Positions 52,606 to 61,762 of a stretch of DNA of 64,000 bases are shown here, piece after piece. Location: assembly GCF_001426245.1 (NCBI RefSeq), contig NZ_LMCM01000009.1, positions 398,527-462,526 on the forward strand. Direction: 5' to 3'. Under the pieces are notes generated by a model. That model did not search any database. It saw only the letters and a program-made list of their open reading frames with translations, and was not told the DNA's origin. Positions within the stretch are counted from its first letter, which is position 1. Every line of letters begins with the position of its first letter. A program made the position numbers and the translations under genes. This DNA is from Phycicoccus sp. Root101. Its GTDB lineage: Bacteria > Actinomycetota > Actinomycetes > Actinomycetales > Dermatophilaceae.

Positions 52606-54849
52606 GTGACCCGTCCCGTCGGCGCGACCAGCGTCCCGACCCACTGTCCGTACTGCGCCCTGCAGTGCGCCCAGTCCCTGCGCCCCGCCGGTGTGGCCGC
52701 CGACAACGGCACCGGTCCGACCACGGTCGAGGTCCACGGCCGTGACTTCCCCACCAACCGGGGAGGCCTCTGCCAGAAGGGGTGGACGAGCGCCGCGGTG
52801 CTCGAGTCCCCCGAACGGCTCACGACGCCGTTGGTCCGGGATCCCGGGGGGCGGCTGGTCGAGACGAGCTGGGACGCGGCACTCGACCTCGTCGCGGGAC
52901 AGCTCCTGCGCATCCGCGCCGAGGACGGCCCCGACGCCGTGGCAGTCTTCGGCGGCGGTGGACTGACGAACGAAAAGGCCTACCAGCTGGGCAAGTTCGC
53001 CCGCGTGGCGCTCGGCACGGCCAACATCGACTACAACGGACGGTTCTGCATGAGCAGCGCCGCCGCTGCCGCCAACCGGTCCCTCGGCGTCGATCGGGGC
53101 CTGCCCTTCCCCCTCACCGATCTGGCGGCGGCCGACGCCGTCCTCCTCCTCGGCAGCAACCTCGCCGAGACCATGCCGCCATCCGTCGCCCACCTGTCCG
53201 GGGTCCGGGAGCGCGGTGGGCTCGTCGTCGTGGATCCCCGTCGCAGCGCGACCGCAGACCTGACGGAGGACGGACGAGGGCTGCACCTCCAGCCCGTGCC
53301 CGGCACCGACCTGGTCGTCCTCCTGGCCCTCGTCCACGTCCTGCTCACCGAGCACCTCGTCGACGCGGCATACCTCGACGAGCGGACCGAGGGACTGGAG
53401 GAGGTGCGCCGCCGGTGCGCCCTGTGGTGGCCCGAGCGGGCCGAGCAGGTGTGCGGCGTCCCCGCCGACGACCTGCGGGCTGCCGCCCGGCTCCTCGCCG
53501 CGGCGAGCCCGTCCCGCGGCGGACGTGGTGCGTTCGTCCTCACCGGCCGGGGAGTCGAGCAGTCGCGACAGGGCACGGCCACCGTGTCGGCCGCCATCAA
53601 CCTGGCGCTGGTCCTCGGGCTGCCGGGTCGGGTCGGCAGCGGCTACGGCGCCATCACCGGGCAGGGCAACGGCCAGGGCGGGCGAGAGCACGGCCAGAAG
53701 TCCGACCAATTGCCGGGGTACCGCATGATCGACGACCCGGCCGCCCGCGAGCACGTTGCTGGGGTGTGGGGCGTCGACCCGGCGTCGCTGCCGGGCAGGG
53801 GTCGGCCCGCCGTCGAGCTGCTGGACTCGCTCGGCACCGAGGGCGGTCCCCGGGCCCTGTTCGTGCACGGCTCCAACCTGCGGGTCAGCGCCCCAAACGG
53901 CCACCACGTCGCCGCTCGGCTGGACGCGTTGGACCTCCTCGTCGTCTGCGACTTCGTGCCGTCGGAGACGGCCCTGCTCGCGGACGTCGTCCTGCCGGTC
54001 ACGCAGTGGGCCGAGGAGGAGGGCACGATGACCTCGCTGGAAGGACGGATCCTGCGCCGCCGCAAGGCGATCGACCCACCTGCAGGCGTGCGCAGCGAGC
54101 TGTGGGTGTGGGCGCAGCTCGCGGCCCGCCTCGGCGCCCAGGGGGTGTGGGACACCGACCCCGGCCTCGTCTTCGACGAGCTCGCCCGCGCCAGCCGGGG
54201 TGGTCGGGCGGACTACAGCGGGGTCAGCCACGCCCGTCTCGACCGCGAGGACGACAGCGCAGCCGTCTGGTGGCCCTGTCCGGCACCTGCGCCCGGCGAG
54301 TCCGAGCACCCGGGCACGCCACGGCTGTTCCTCGACCGGTTCCCCACGCCCAGCGGTCGCGCGCGCATGGTGGCGACCGACCACCTCGGCCCCGCCGACG
54401 ACCTGCGTCCCGAGGCGCCGCTCTACCTCGTCACCGGCCGGGTGCTGCAGCACTACCAGTCCGGGGCGCAGACCCGCCGCGTCGACCCCCTCGCCTCGGC
54501 CTTCCGCGGCCCGTACGCGGAGCTGCACCCCCTCCTCGCCGCCCGCCTGGGGGTCGTCGAAGGACAGCGCGTGCGACTTGCCACCTCCCGCGGGGCGGTG
54601 TCGGTGCCCGCCCGGGTCACCGACACCATCCGACCCGACACGGTGTTCGTCCCGTTCCACTGGGGTGGCACGGACAGCATCAACCGCCTCACCACCGACG
54701 CCACCGACCCGTTGTCGGGCATGCCCGAGTTCAAGGTCTGTGCGGTCGACGTGACCGCAGCCAGCCGCCACTCCCCCGCGCCCCACCTGGTCGGGAGCCG
54801 ACCCGACGGCTCGTCCGCGCCTCGAAACCCGTTGGAGGTCAAGGCATGA
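52606..54849 (+). CDS. nasC: Assimilatory nitrate reductase catalytic subunit
   Basis: 747 residues. Binds one [4Fe-4S] cluster (Cys 14, 17, 21 and 56) and Mo-bis-MGD; the Mo-ligand Cys is in YNGRFCMSS near 148. GQGNGQGGREHGQKSDQLPGYR and the C-terminal VTGRVLQHYQSG cofactor-binding region are present. Reduces nitrate to nitrite in the cytosol. GTG 52606 lies 13 nt after narK. No FAD or BFD domain is attached; the next gene supplies it. Confidence 0.95.
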   Translation: MTRPVGATSVPTHCPYCALQCAQSLRPAGVAADNGTGPTTVEVHGRDFPTNRGGLCQKGWTSAAVLESPERLTTPLVRDPGGRLVETSWDAALDLVAGQLLRIRAEDGPDAVAVFGGGGLTNEKAYQLGKFARVALGTANIDYNGRFCMSSAAAAANRSLGVDRGLPFPLTDLAAADAVLLLGSNLAETMPPSVAHLSGVRERGGLVVVDPRRSATADLTEDGRGLHLQPVPGTDLVVLLALVHVLLTEHLVDAAYLDERTEGLEEVRRRCALWWPERAEQVCGVPADDLRAAARLLAAASPSRGGRGAFVLTGRGVEQSRQGTATVSAAINLALVLGLPGRVGSGYGAITGQGNGQGGREHGQKSDQLPGYRMIDDPAAREHVAGVWGVDPASLPGRGRPAVELLDSLGTEGGPRALFVHGSNLRVSAPNGHHVAARLDALDLLVVCDFVPSETALLADVVLPVTQWAEEEGTMTSLEGRILRRRKAIDPPAGVRSELWVWAQLAARLGAQGVWDTDPGLVFDELARASRGGRADYSGVSHARLDREDDSAAVWWPCPAPAPGESEHPGTPRLFLDRFPTPSGRARMVATDHLGPADDLRPEAPLYLVTGRVLQHYQSGAQTRRVDPLASAFRGPYAELHPLLAARLGVVEGQRVRLATSRGAVSVPARVTDTIRPDTVFVPFHWGGTDSINRLTTDATDPLSGMPEFKVCAVDVTAASRHSPAPHLVGSRPDGSSAPRNPLEVKA

Positions 54850-56429
54850 CGCGGCTCGTGGTCATCGGCAACGGCATGGTCGGTGCGCGCTTCGTCGAGG
54901 ACGTCCTCTCCGCGGACACGGCTGGCCGCTACGACGTCACCGTCATCGGGTCAGAGGGTTGCGAGCCGTACAACCGGGTGCTGCTCAGCGAGGTGGTGGC
55001 GGGGAAGCACGACTTCTCGGCGCTCACCCTGCCCACCCCCGACAGCCCACGACTCACCGTGCTGCGTGGCACGCACGCAGTGCGCCTCGATCGGGAGGAC
55101 CGCCACGTCGAGACCGCCGACGGCGCCCGGGTGCGCTACGACCGGCTGGTGCTCGCGACCGGCTCCGATGCCCGGGTCCCCGGACTGACGGGCCTGCGCA
55201 ACCGTGAGGGACTGACCTCGGGGGTGCACGCCCTGCGGACCATCGACGACGCCCGCGAGATCGTGGCGGCAACCCTGAACGCCCGACGCGCCGTGGTGCT
55301 CGGCGCCGGGGTGCTCGGCATGGAGGCGGCCTGCGGTCTCGCGCGGCGCGGGGTCGCGGTCACGGTCGTCCACCCGGCCGCGGCCCTCATGGAGCGCCAG
55401 CTCGACGAGGACGCCAGCCGGGTCGTCGAGTCGGCCATGACCGGTCTCGGCATCGACCAGCGTGTCGGTCGCGGAGCCGTCGAGGCCCTCGTCGCTCACG
55501 GACGACTGACCGGCCTGCTCCTCGACGACGGGGAGGTCGTCCCTGCCGAGCTGCTCGTGCTCGCGACCGGCACGGTGCCCAGCACCGCGCTGGCCGCGGA
55601 CGCCGGGCTCGCGGTCGACCGCGGGGTCGTCGTCGGGGACGACCTCTCCTCCCCCACCGACCACCGGGTGGCAGCCCTCGGCGACTGCGCGCAGCCGCCG
55701 GAGGGTGGCAGCGGTCTCGTGGCCCAGGGCTGGGAACAGTCCCGCCGGCTCGCTGCGCGGCTCTGCTCCCCGGCGCTGTCCGCGACGTTCGCGTCCGGGT
55801 CCGCGAAGGCCGTGCCCGACCGCGACCCGACGTCGAACGTCAGCGACGTCGTGCGGCTCAAGGCGCACGGGCTCGACGTCGTCACCATGGGTGTCTGCGG
55901 GTCGCAGCGCACCGACGACCCGGCCCAGCGCACGCTGCACCTCAGCGACCCGGACCTCGGTCGGCACGTCGAGGTGGTCGTCTCCGGCGGCCTGCTCGTC
56001 GGCGCCACCTGTGTGGGGGCGGGGCCGGTGGCTGCCGAGCTGGTCACGACGTACACCCGGCGCACCCCGGTCCCGTCCGACCCGGCACACCTGCTCATCT
56101 CGGCCCTCACCCCGCAGCCACGCGGAGCCACAGGTTCCGTCGCCGACCTCCCCGATGACGCCACCGTCTGCCGCTGCAACGGCGTGAGCAAGGCCGCCAT
56201 CGTGTCCTGCGTCCACGACGGGGCCGCGACGGTCGACCAGGTGGCCGCCGGCACCCGTGCCACGACGGGGTGCGGGGGCTGCGTCGACGACGTTTGCGCC
56301 CTCCTGGCCGCTGTCTCGACGCCCGCCCCCGGCGAACCCACCGACTCTCCCACCACCAGCCGTCCGCGTGAGGACGACGTAACGAAGGGGAAACACATGA
56401 TCCACAGCGCTGAAACGGCAGGCTCCTAA
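54846..56429 (+). CDS. nasB: FAD/NAD(P)H oxidoreductase with BFD [2Fe-2S] domain (nitrate reductase electron-transfer subunit)
   Basis: 527 residues. Two Rossmann folds (VIGNGMVGARF at 4 and VLGAGVLGMEAA near 150) and a BFD-like [2Fe-2S] domain (VCRCN near 441, TGCGGC near 475). It resembles the N-terminal half of NirB. It probably passes electrons from NADH to NasC, as NasB does. It overlaps nasC by 4 nt. The last 17 codons contain a GlnR box for nirB. Confidence 0.88.
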   Translation: MTRLVVIGNGMVGARFVEDVLSADTAGRYDVTVIGSEGCEPYNRVLLSEVVAGKHDFSALTLPTPDSPRLTVLRGTHAVRLDREDRHVETADGARVRYDRLVLATGSDARVPGLTGLRNREGLTSGVHALRTIDDAREIVAATLNARRAVVLGAGVLGMEAACGLARRGVAVTVVHPAAALMERQLDEDASRVVESAMTGLGIDQRVGRGAVEALVAHGRLTGLLLDDGEVVPAELLVLATGTVPSTALAADAGLAVDRGVVVGDDLSSPTDHRVAALGDCAQPPEGGSGLVAQGWEQSRRLAARLCSPALSATFASGSAKAVPDRDPTSNVSDVVRLKAHGLDVVTMGVCGSQRTDDPAQRTLHLSDPDLGRHVEVVVSGGLLVGATCVGAGPVAAELVTTYTRRTPVPSDPAHLLISALTPQPRGATGSVADLPDDATVCRCNGVSKAAIVSCVHDGAATVDQVAAGTRATTGCGGCVDDVCALLAAVSTPAPGEPTDSPTTSRPREDDVTKGKHMIHSAETAGS

Positions 56430-56432
56430 CGT
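56379..56432 (+). promoter_or_regulatory. GlnR box and -10 for nirB, inside the end of the preceding gene
   Basis: GTAAC-N6-GAAAC-N6-TCCAC-N6-GAAAC (56379-56416) matches the GlnR consensus at all four half-sites, the third weaker. Ten nt later TAACGT (56427-56432) overlaps the stop codon and is 7 nt before ATG 56440. This predicts a GlnR-activated leaderless nirB message. Confidence 0.75.
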
Positions 56433-56439
56433 GGGCGCC

Positions 56440-59019
56440 ATGGCCACGGACCCGACCCCGCGACAGCTCGTCGTCGTGGGCGGCGGCATGGTCGCGCGAC
56501 GCCTCGTCGATGCGCTGCGGTCCCGCGACACCGACGGCCGGTGGGCGGTGACGCTGCTGTGCGAGGAGCCGCGGGCTCCGTACGACCGCGTGGCCCTCAC
56601 CTCCTACTTCACCGGTCGCGACCCGGAGGACCTGGCCCTGGGCGGCCAGGAGCTGTGGGACGACCCGCTGGTCACCCTGCGTCGCGGGGTCGCCGCCACC
56701 GCCGTCGACCGCACGGAGCAGACCGTCACCACCTCCGACGGACGGACGCTCCCCTACGACTCCCTGGTCCTGGCCACCGGGTCGTATGCCGCGGTGCTTC
56801 CCGTCCCGGGCAAGGAGCTCCGCGGCGCCTTCGTCTACCGCACCATCGACGACGTCGCGGACCTGCGCACCTACGTCGAGCAGCTGCGCACCGAGCTCGG
56901 CCGCCCCCTGCGGGGTGCTGTCGTCGGCGGCGGCCTGCTCGGCCTCGAGGCGGCCGGCGCCCTGACCGCGCTCGAGGTCGGGACGACCGTCGTCGAGTTC
57001 GCCTCCCGGCTCATGCCGCTGCAGGTCGACGACGGCGGCGGCGAGGCGCTCCGACGCCTCATCGAGGCCCTCGGGGTCACCGTGCGCACCGGTACGGCGA
57101 CCTCGAAGATCGCCGGCCGACTCGGCCGGGTGTCGTCGATGGAGTTCGCCGACGGCGACCGGCTGGACGTCGACGTGGTCGTCTTCGCGGTCGGCGTCCG
57201 GCCCCGAGACGAGCTCGCCCGCGAGTCGGGCCTGGCTGTCGGGGAACGTGGCGGGGTCGTGGTCGACGACACGTGCGCGACCGCCGACCCGGCCGTGTGG
57301 GCCGTCGGCGAGGTCGCCTGCATCGGCGGTCGGACGCTTGGGCTGGTTGCGCCCGGCTACACCATGGCCGAGATCGTCGCCGACCGGCTCCTGGGTGGCG
57401 AGGGCACGTTCCCCGGCGCCGACCTGTCGACCAAGCTCAAGCTCCTCGGTGTCGACGTCGCGTCCTTCGGCGACGCGTTCGCCACCGAGCCGGGCAGCCT
57501 CGAGGTGGTCATCTCCGACCCGGTCGCCGGGGTCTACAAGAAGCTCGTCATGTCCGATGACGCCCGGACTCTGCGCGGTGGCATCCTCGTCGGGGACGCG
57601 AGTGCGTATGCCGCGTTGCGACCGATGGTGGGCCGCGAGCTGGGTGGCGACCCGGCGGCATACCTCCTGCCCGAGGGGGCTGCGCCCGCCCCCACTGCTG
57701 ACCTGCCCGAGGACGCCACCGTGTGCTCGTGCAACAACGTCACGGCCGGCGCGATCCGCTGCTCGGTCACCGACCGTGGGTGCACGGACCTCACCGGGGT
57801 CAAGGCCTGCACCAGGGCAGGCACCAGCTGCGGCTCCTGCCTGCCCCTCGTCAAGCGCCTGGTCACCACCGAGCTGGAGAAGTCCGGCGTCACGGTGAGC
57901 AACGCCTTGTGCGAGCACTTCGAGCTCTCGCGGGCCCAGTTGTTCGACGTGGTGCGGGTGCAGGGACTCACGACGTTCAGCGAGATCATCGCCCGCCACG
58001 GACTCGGCCGCGGCTGCGACATCTGCAAGCCCGTCATCGGGTCCGTCCTCGCCTCGCTCGGCACCGGCCACATCCTCGAGGGTGAGCGGGCGACGTTGCA
58101 GGACACCAACGACCACGTCATGGCGAACCTCCAGAAGGACGGCTCCTACTCCGTCGTCCCCCGCATCCCGGGCGGTGAGATCACCCCCGAGGGGCTCATC
58201 GTCATCGGCGAGGTAGCCAAGGACTTCGGGCTCTACACGAAGATCACGGGCGGCCAGCGCATCGACCTGTTCGGCGCGCGGATCGAGCAGCTCCCCAGGA
58301 TCTGGAAGCGGCTCGTCGACGCCGGCTTCGAGTCCGGGCACGCGTACGGCAAGTCGCTGCGCACGGTGAAGTCCTGCGTCGGCTCGACCTGGTGCCGCTA
58401 CGGCGTGCAGGACTCGGTCGGCCTGGCCATCGCGCTGGAGCTGCGGTACCGGGGGTTGCGGTCGCCGCACAAGATCAAGCTGGGCGTGTCAGGGTGCGCG
58501 CGCGAGTGCGCCGAGGCACGCGGCAAGGACGTCGGTGTCATCGCCACCGACAACGGTTGGAACGTCTACGTCGGAGGCAACGGCGGCTTCACCCCACGAC
58601 ACGCCCAGCTGCTGGCCGAGGACCTCGACACCGAGACCCTCGTCCGCACGATCGACCGGTTCCTCATGTACTACGTCCGCACCGCTGACCGGCTCCAGCG
58701 GACCGCTGTGTGGGTGGAGGACCACGAGGGTGGCCTGGAGGCGATCCGCGCCGTGGTGCTGGAGGACTCCCTGGGCATCGGCGCCGACCTGGACGAGGCC
58801 ATGGCAGGGCACGTCGAGGGCTACGAGGACGAGTGGGCAGCAGCCCTCGACGACCCCGAGAAGCTGCTCCGGTTCGGGTCGTTCGTCAACGCCCCCGACC
58901 AGCCGGACGACACGCTGGCCTACGTCAGCGAACGCGGACAGGCCCGTCCCGCAACGGAATCCGAACGGTCCGGCGGCGGGGTCCTCATCGCCGGCACCAC
59001 GTTGGAGGTCCGCAGATGA
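56440..59019 (+). CDS. nirB: NADH-dependent nitrite reductase large subunit
   Basis: 859 residues. FAD and NAD domains (VVVGGGMVARR at 10, VVGGGLLGLEAAGAL near 160), BFD domain (VCSCN near 428, TSCGSC near 463), then siroheme/[4Fe-4S] domain with CVGSTWCRYG near 646 and GVSGCARECAEA near 682. Six-electron reduction of nitrite to ammonia. ATG 56440 preferred over GTG 56431 from promoter spacing. It overlaps nirD by 4 nt. Confidence 0.97.
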   Translation: MATDPTPRQLVVVGGGMVARRLVDALRSRDTDGRWAVTLLCEEPRAPYDRVALTSYFTGRDPEDLALGGQELWDDPLVTLRRGVAATAVDRTEQTVTTSDGRTLPYDSLVLATGSYAAVLPVPGKELRGAFVYRTIDDVADLRTYVEQLRTELGRPLRGAVVGGGLLGLEAAGALTALEVGTTVVEFASRLMPLQVDDGGGEALRRLIEALGVTVRTGTATSKIAGRLGRVSSMEFADGDRLDVDVVVFAVGVRPRDELARESGLAVGERGGVVVDDTCATADPAVWAVGEVACIGGRTLGLVAPGYTMAEIVADRLLGGEGTFPGADLSTKLKLLGVDVASFGDAFATEPGSLEVVISDPVAGVYKKLVMSDDARTLRGGILVGDASAYAALRPMVGRELGGDPAAYLLPEGAAPAPTADLPEDATVCSCNNVTAGAIRCSVTDRGCTDLTGVKACTRAGTSCGSCLPLVKRLVTTELEKSGVTVSNALCEHFELSRAQLFDVVRVQGLTTFSEIIARHGLGRGCDICKPVIGSVLASLGTGHILEGERATLQDTNDHVMANLQKDGSYSVVPRIPGGEITPEGLIVIGEVAKDFGLYTKITGGQRIDLFGARIEQLPRIWKRLVDAGFESGHAYGKSLRTVKSCVGSTWCRYGVQDSVGLAIALELRYRGLRSPHKIKLGVSGCARECAEARGKDVGVIATDNGWNVYVGGNGGFTPRHAQLLAEDLDTETLVRTIDRFLMYYVRTADRLQRTAVWVEDHEGGLEAIRAVVLEDSLGIGADLDEAMAGHVEGYEDEWAAALDDPEKLLRFGSFVNAPDQPDDTLAYVSERGQARPATESERSGGGVLIAGTTLEVRR

Positions 59020-59402
59020 GCATCGAGACCACAGCAGCCACAGACCTCGGCGTGAGGTGGCACGAGATCTGCAGCCTCAAGTCGCTGTCCCGCGAGCGGG
59101 GTGCCGCGGCCCTCGTGGCGGGACGTCAGGTCGCCCTGTTCAGGACGTTCGACGACCGCGTGTATGCCGTGCAGCAGCTGGACCCCTTCAGCGGGGCCAA
59201 CGTCATGTCCCGCGGCATCGTCGGCACCCGCGGCGACGTCCCGACCGTCGCGTCCCCGATGTACAAGCAGGTCTTCGACCTGCGCACGGGGTCCTGCCTC
59301 GACCCGGTGGGCAAGGAACCGCACTCGCTGCAGACCTTCCCGGTCCACGTGGTCGACGACGTCGTCAGCGTGGGCCTCCCCGGGGGGCAGGGTGCGGGAT
59401 GA
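59016..59402 (+). CDS. nirD: Nitrite reductase small subunit (Rieske-fold)
   Basis: 128 residues with the Rieske-like fold (FDDRVYAVQQLDPFSGANVMSRGIVG, SPMYKQVFDLRTGSCLDP). The CxH..CxxH iron ligands are absent, which is normal for this NirD type. Partner of NirB. Overlaps nirB and cysG by 4 nt each. Confidence 0.95.
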   Translation: MSIETTAATDLGVRWHEICSLKSLSRERGAAALVAGRQVALFRTFDDRVYAVQQLDPFSGANVMSRGIVGTRGDVPTVASPMYKQVFDLRTGSCLDPVGKEPHSLQTFPVHVVDDVVSVGLPGGQGAG

Positions 59403-60616
59403 CGACGCTGATGGGGCTGGACCTCGCCGGCAGGCGCGTCCTGGTCGCGGGGGGCGGGCCGGTCGCTGCCCGTCGTGCGCTGTCGCTGGTCGCCGACGGT
59501 GCGCTCGTCACGGTCGTGGCGCCGCAGCTGTGCGAGGACCTCGTCGACGCGGTGGTCGACGGTGTACTCACCTGGGTCGACCGCGAGGTCGCTGAGTCCG
59601 ACCTGGAAGGTGCCTGGCTGGTGCACGCTGCCACCGACGACGTCCGGACCAACCGCCGGGTCTCGGCGTGGGCGACCGCCCGCCAGGTCTGGAGCGTGTG
59701 CGCCAGCGTCGTGAAGGACGGCACGGCGCGGACTCCGGCCACGACCCGGCACGCCGGGCTCGTCGTCGGCGTCGCCTCCGACGGCGGTGCCGACCCGGCC
59801 CGCGCGGGTTCGGTGCGCGACCAGCTCGCTCTGGCCCTCCAGACCGGTGACCTCGACCTGCGCCGTCGGCGTCGGCCCCGGACCGGTTGGACCGGAAGGG
59901 TCGTGCTCGTCGGCGGTGGCCCCGGCGCCCCTGACCTCATGACGGTCCGCGGGCGCCGTGCCCTGGCCGAGGCCGACGTGGTGGTCACCGACCGCCTCGG
60001 GCCCACCAGCCTCCTGGCGTCCCTTCCCCCGGACGTCGAGGTCATCGACGTCGGCAAGGTGCCCGGTGCGCACGCCGTCAGCCAGGACCAGATCAACGCG
60101 GTGCTCGTCGAGCAGGCGCAGCGCGGGCGCGTGGTCGTCCGGCTCAAGGGTGGGGACCCGTTCCTCTTCGGCCGCGGGGGCGAGGAGCAGACCGCCCTGG
60201 CTGCCCACGGCATACCGGTCGAGGTCGTGCCCGGCGTGAGCTCGGCACTGGCCGCCCCGGCCGCTGCGGGCATCCCGGTCACGCACCGGGGCACCGTGGC
60301 CGCGGTCCACGTGACGCACGGCCACGGCACGCTCGAGGAGGCCGCCGTCAGGGCCGTGGTCGACGGCAGTGCCACCCTCGTGGTCCTGATGGGGGTCTCG
60401 ATGCTGGGACAGCACGTCCGGCAGCTGCTCGATGCCGGCGCCTCACCCGCCCTCGCCGCCGCCGTCGTCGAGGACGCCACCCTCCCCACCCAGCGCGTCA
60501 CGCGGGCCAGCCTCTCCGAGCTGGTCGGGACGGCCGAGAGTCGCGGGGTCCGCGCCCCGGCAGTGGTCGTGATCGGCTCGGTCGCCGCGGCCGACCTCCT
60601 CGAGCCGATCCGATGA
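59399..60616 (+). CDS. cysG: Siroheme synthase (precorrin-2 dehydrogenase + uroporphyrinogen-III methyltransferase)
   Basis: 405 residues. N-terminal NAD-binding dehydrogenase/ferrochelatase part (VAGGGPVAARRALSLV, residues 16-31; about 1-155), and C-terminal SUMT part (VGGGPGAPDLMTVRG near 170, GGDPFLFGRGGEE, GVSSALAAPAAAGIPVTHRG). Makes siroheme for NirB. The N-terminal half is shorter than in E. coli CysG. Translation-coupled to nirD and the next gene. Confidence 0.94.
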   Translation: MTTLMGLDLAGRRVLVAGGGPVAARRALSLVADGALVTVVAPQLCEDLVDAVVDGVLTWVDREVAESDLEGAWLVHAATDDVRTNRRVSAWATARQVWSVCASVVKDGTARTPATTRHAGLVVGVASDGGADPARAGSVRDQLALALQTGDLDLRRRRRPRTGWTGRVVLVGGGPGAPDLMTVRGRRALAEADVVVTDRLGPTSLLASLPPDVEVIDVGKVPGAHAVSQDQINAVLVEQAQRGRVVVRLKGGDPFLFGRGGEEQTALAAHGIPVEVVPGVSSALAAPAAAGIPVTHRGTVAAVHVTHGHGTLEEAAVRAVVDGSATLVVLMGVSMLGQHVRQLLDAGASPALAAAVVEDATLPTQRVTRASLSELVGTAESRGVRAPAVVVIGSVAAADLLEPIR

Positions 60617-61746
60617 CCCGTTCCGGTGTCCCGTCGCTGAGCCAGGTGATGGCGGGGTGCGTCGTGCTCGTCACCGCCGACCGTCGCAGCGGCGAGCTCG
60701 GGTCGGCGTTGGCGAGGAGAGGGGCGACGGTGCGGCACGCCCCGTCCTTGAGCATCGTCCCGCACGAGCACGACGACCAGCTGCTGCTCGACACCAAGGC
60801 CCTGCTCGTCGACCCACCCGACACCGTCGTCGTGACCACCGGGATCGGTTTCCGGGGCTGGGTCGAGGCCGCCGATGCAGCCGGCGTCGCGGACGAGCTC
60901 GTCGACGTCCTCGGGCACGCACGCCTCATCGCCCGCGGACCGAAGGCACGGGGGGCCATCCAGGCTGCCAACCTGCAGGCCGACTGGGTCGCCGAGTCCG
61001 AGACCTCGGCCGAGATCCTCGACCTGCTGCTCGCCGAGGGCGTGGCCGGGCACCGCATCGCCGTCCAGCACCACGGGGCCGGGGCCGACGGGCTCGACAC
61101 GGAGCTGGCCGCCGCGGGCGCCGAGGTGCACAGCCTCGTCGTGTACCGCTGGGGGCCTCCCCCCGACCCCGAGGCGCTGGCTGCCTCCGTGATCGCCGCA
61201 GCCGCGGGCGAGATCGACGCCGCCGTGTTCACGTCCGCGCCGGGGGCAGCGGCCTGGTTGGCCGCCGTCGACGCCCATGGCCTCACCGACCAGATCGAGG
61301 GACGGTTGCGGTCAGGCGCCATGGTCGCCGCGGCCGTCGGACCCGTGACGGCCCGGCCGCTGCTGGAGAGGGGTATCGAGCCGATCGTGCCCGACCGAGG
61401 TCGGCTCGGTGCCCTGGTCCGCAGTCTCGTCAGCCACTACGAGGTGGCGCAGACGTCCGCGGTCACGACCGTGGCAGGCCGACTGCAGGTCCGCCGCACG
61501 GTGGCCCTGCTAGACGACCACGTCCTGCCCGTCTCCCCCAGCGGCCTGGAGGTCCTCCGCCTGTTGGCCGACGCCGGTGGGGAGGTCGTCACCCGGGCCC
61601 AGGTCCTCGCCGTGCTCCCGGGTGACTCGACCGACCCGCACACCGCGGAGGTCGCCGTCGCCCGGCTGCGCGAGGCCTGCGGGGCCAAGACCCTGATCCA
61701 GACCGTCGTCAAGCGGGGCTACCGACTCGGTACCGACCGCGCCTGA
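60613..61746 (+). CDS. nnaR: HemD-like domain fused to OmpR-type winged helix (NnaR-like regulator)
   Basis: 377 residues. Residues 15-265 resemble uroporphyrinogen-III synthase (VVTTGIGFRGWVEAA, AVFTSAPGAAAWLAAV). Residues 280-377 form a winged-helix DNA-binding domain (SPSGLEVLRLLADAGGEVVTRAQVLAVL, VAVARLREACG, TVVKRGYRLG). This is the layout of Streptomyces NnaR, which works with GlnR on nitrate/nitrite genes. It may also still make uroporphyrinogen III. Last gene of the operon, overlapping cysG by 4 nt. Confidence 0.85.
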   Translation: MTRSGVPSLSQVMAGCVVLVTADRRSGELGSALARRGATVRHAPSLSIVPHEHDDQLLLDTKALLVDPPDTVVVTTGIGFRGWVEAADAAGVADELVDVLGHARLIARGPKARGAIQAANLQADWVAESETSAEILDLLLAEGVAGHRIAVQHHGAGADGLDTELAAAGAEVHSLVVYRWGPPPDPEALAASVIAAAAGEIDAAVFTSAPGAAAWLAAVDAHGLTDQIEGRLRSGAMVAAAVGPVTARPLLERGIEPIVPDRGRLGALVRSLVSHYEVAQTSAVTTVAGRLQVRRTVALLDDHVLPVSPSGLEVLRLLADAGGEVVTRAQVLAVLPGDSTDPHTAEVAVARLREACGAKTLIQTVVKRGYRLGTDRA

Positions 61747-61762
61747 CCACCGGACGACTCGG

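Noticed and set aside
52525..54786. 753-codon minus-strand open frame
   Set aside because: Antisense to nasC; no recognisable protein content.
52782..54845. N-terminal extension of the flavoprotein frame upstream of 54846
   Set aside because: The frame is open for 688 codons before ATG 54846 but is only the shadow of nasC; the real start overlaps the nasC stop.
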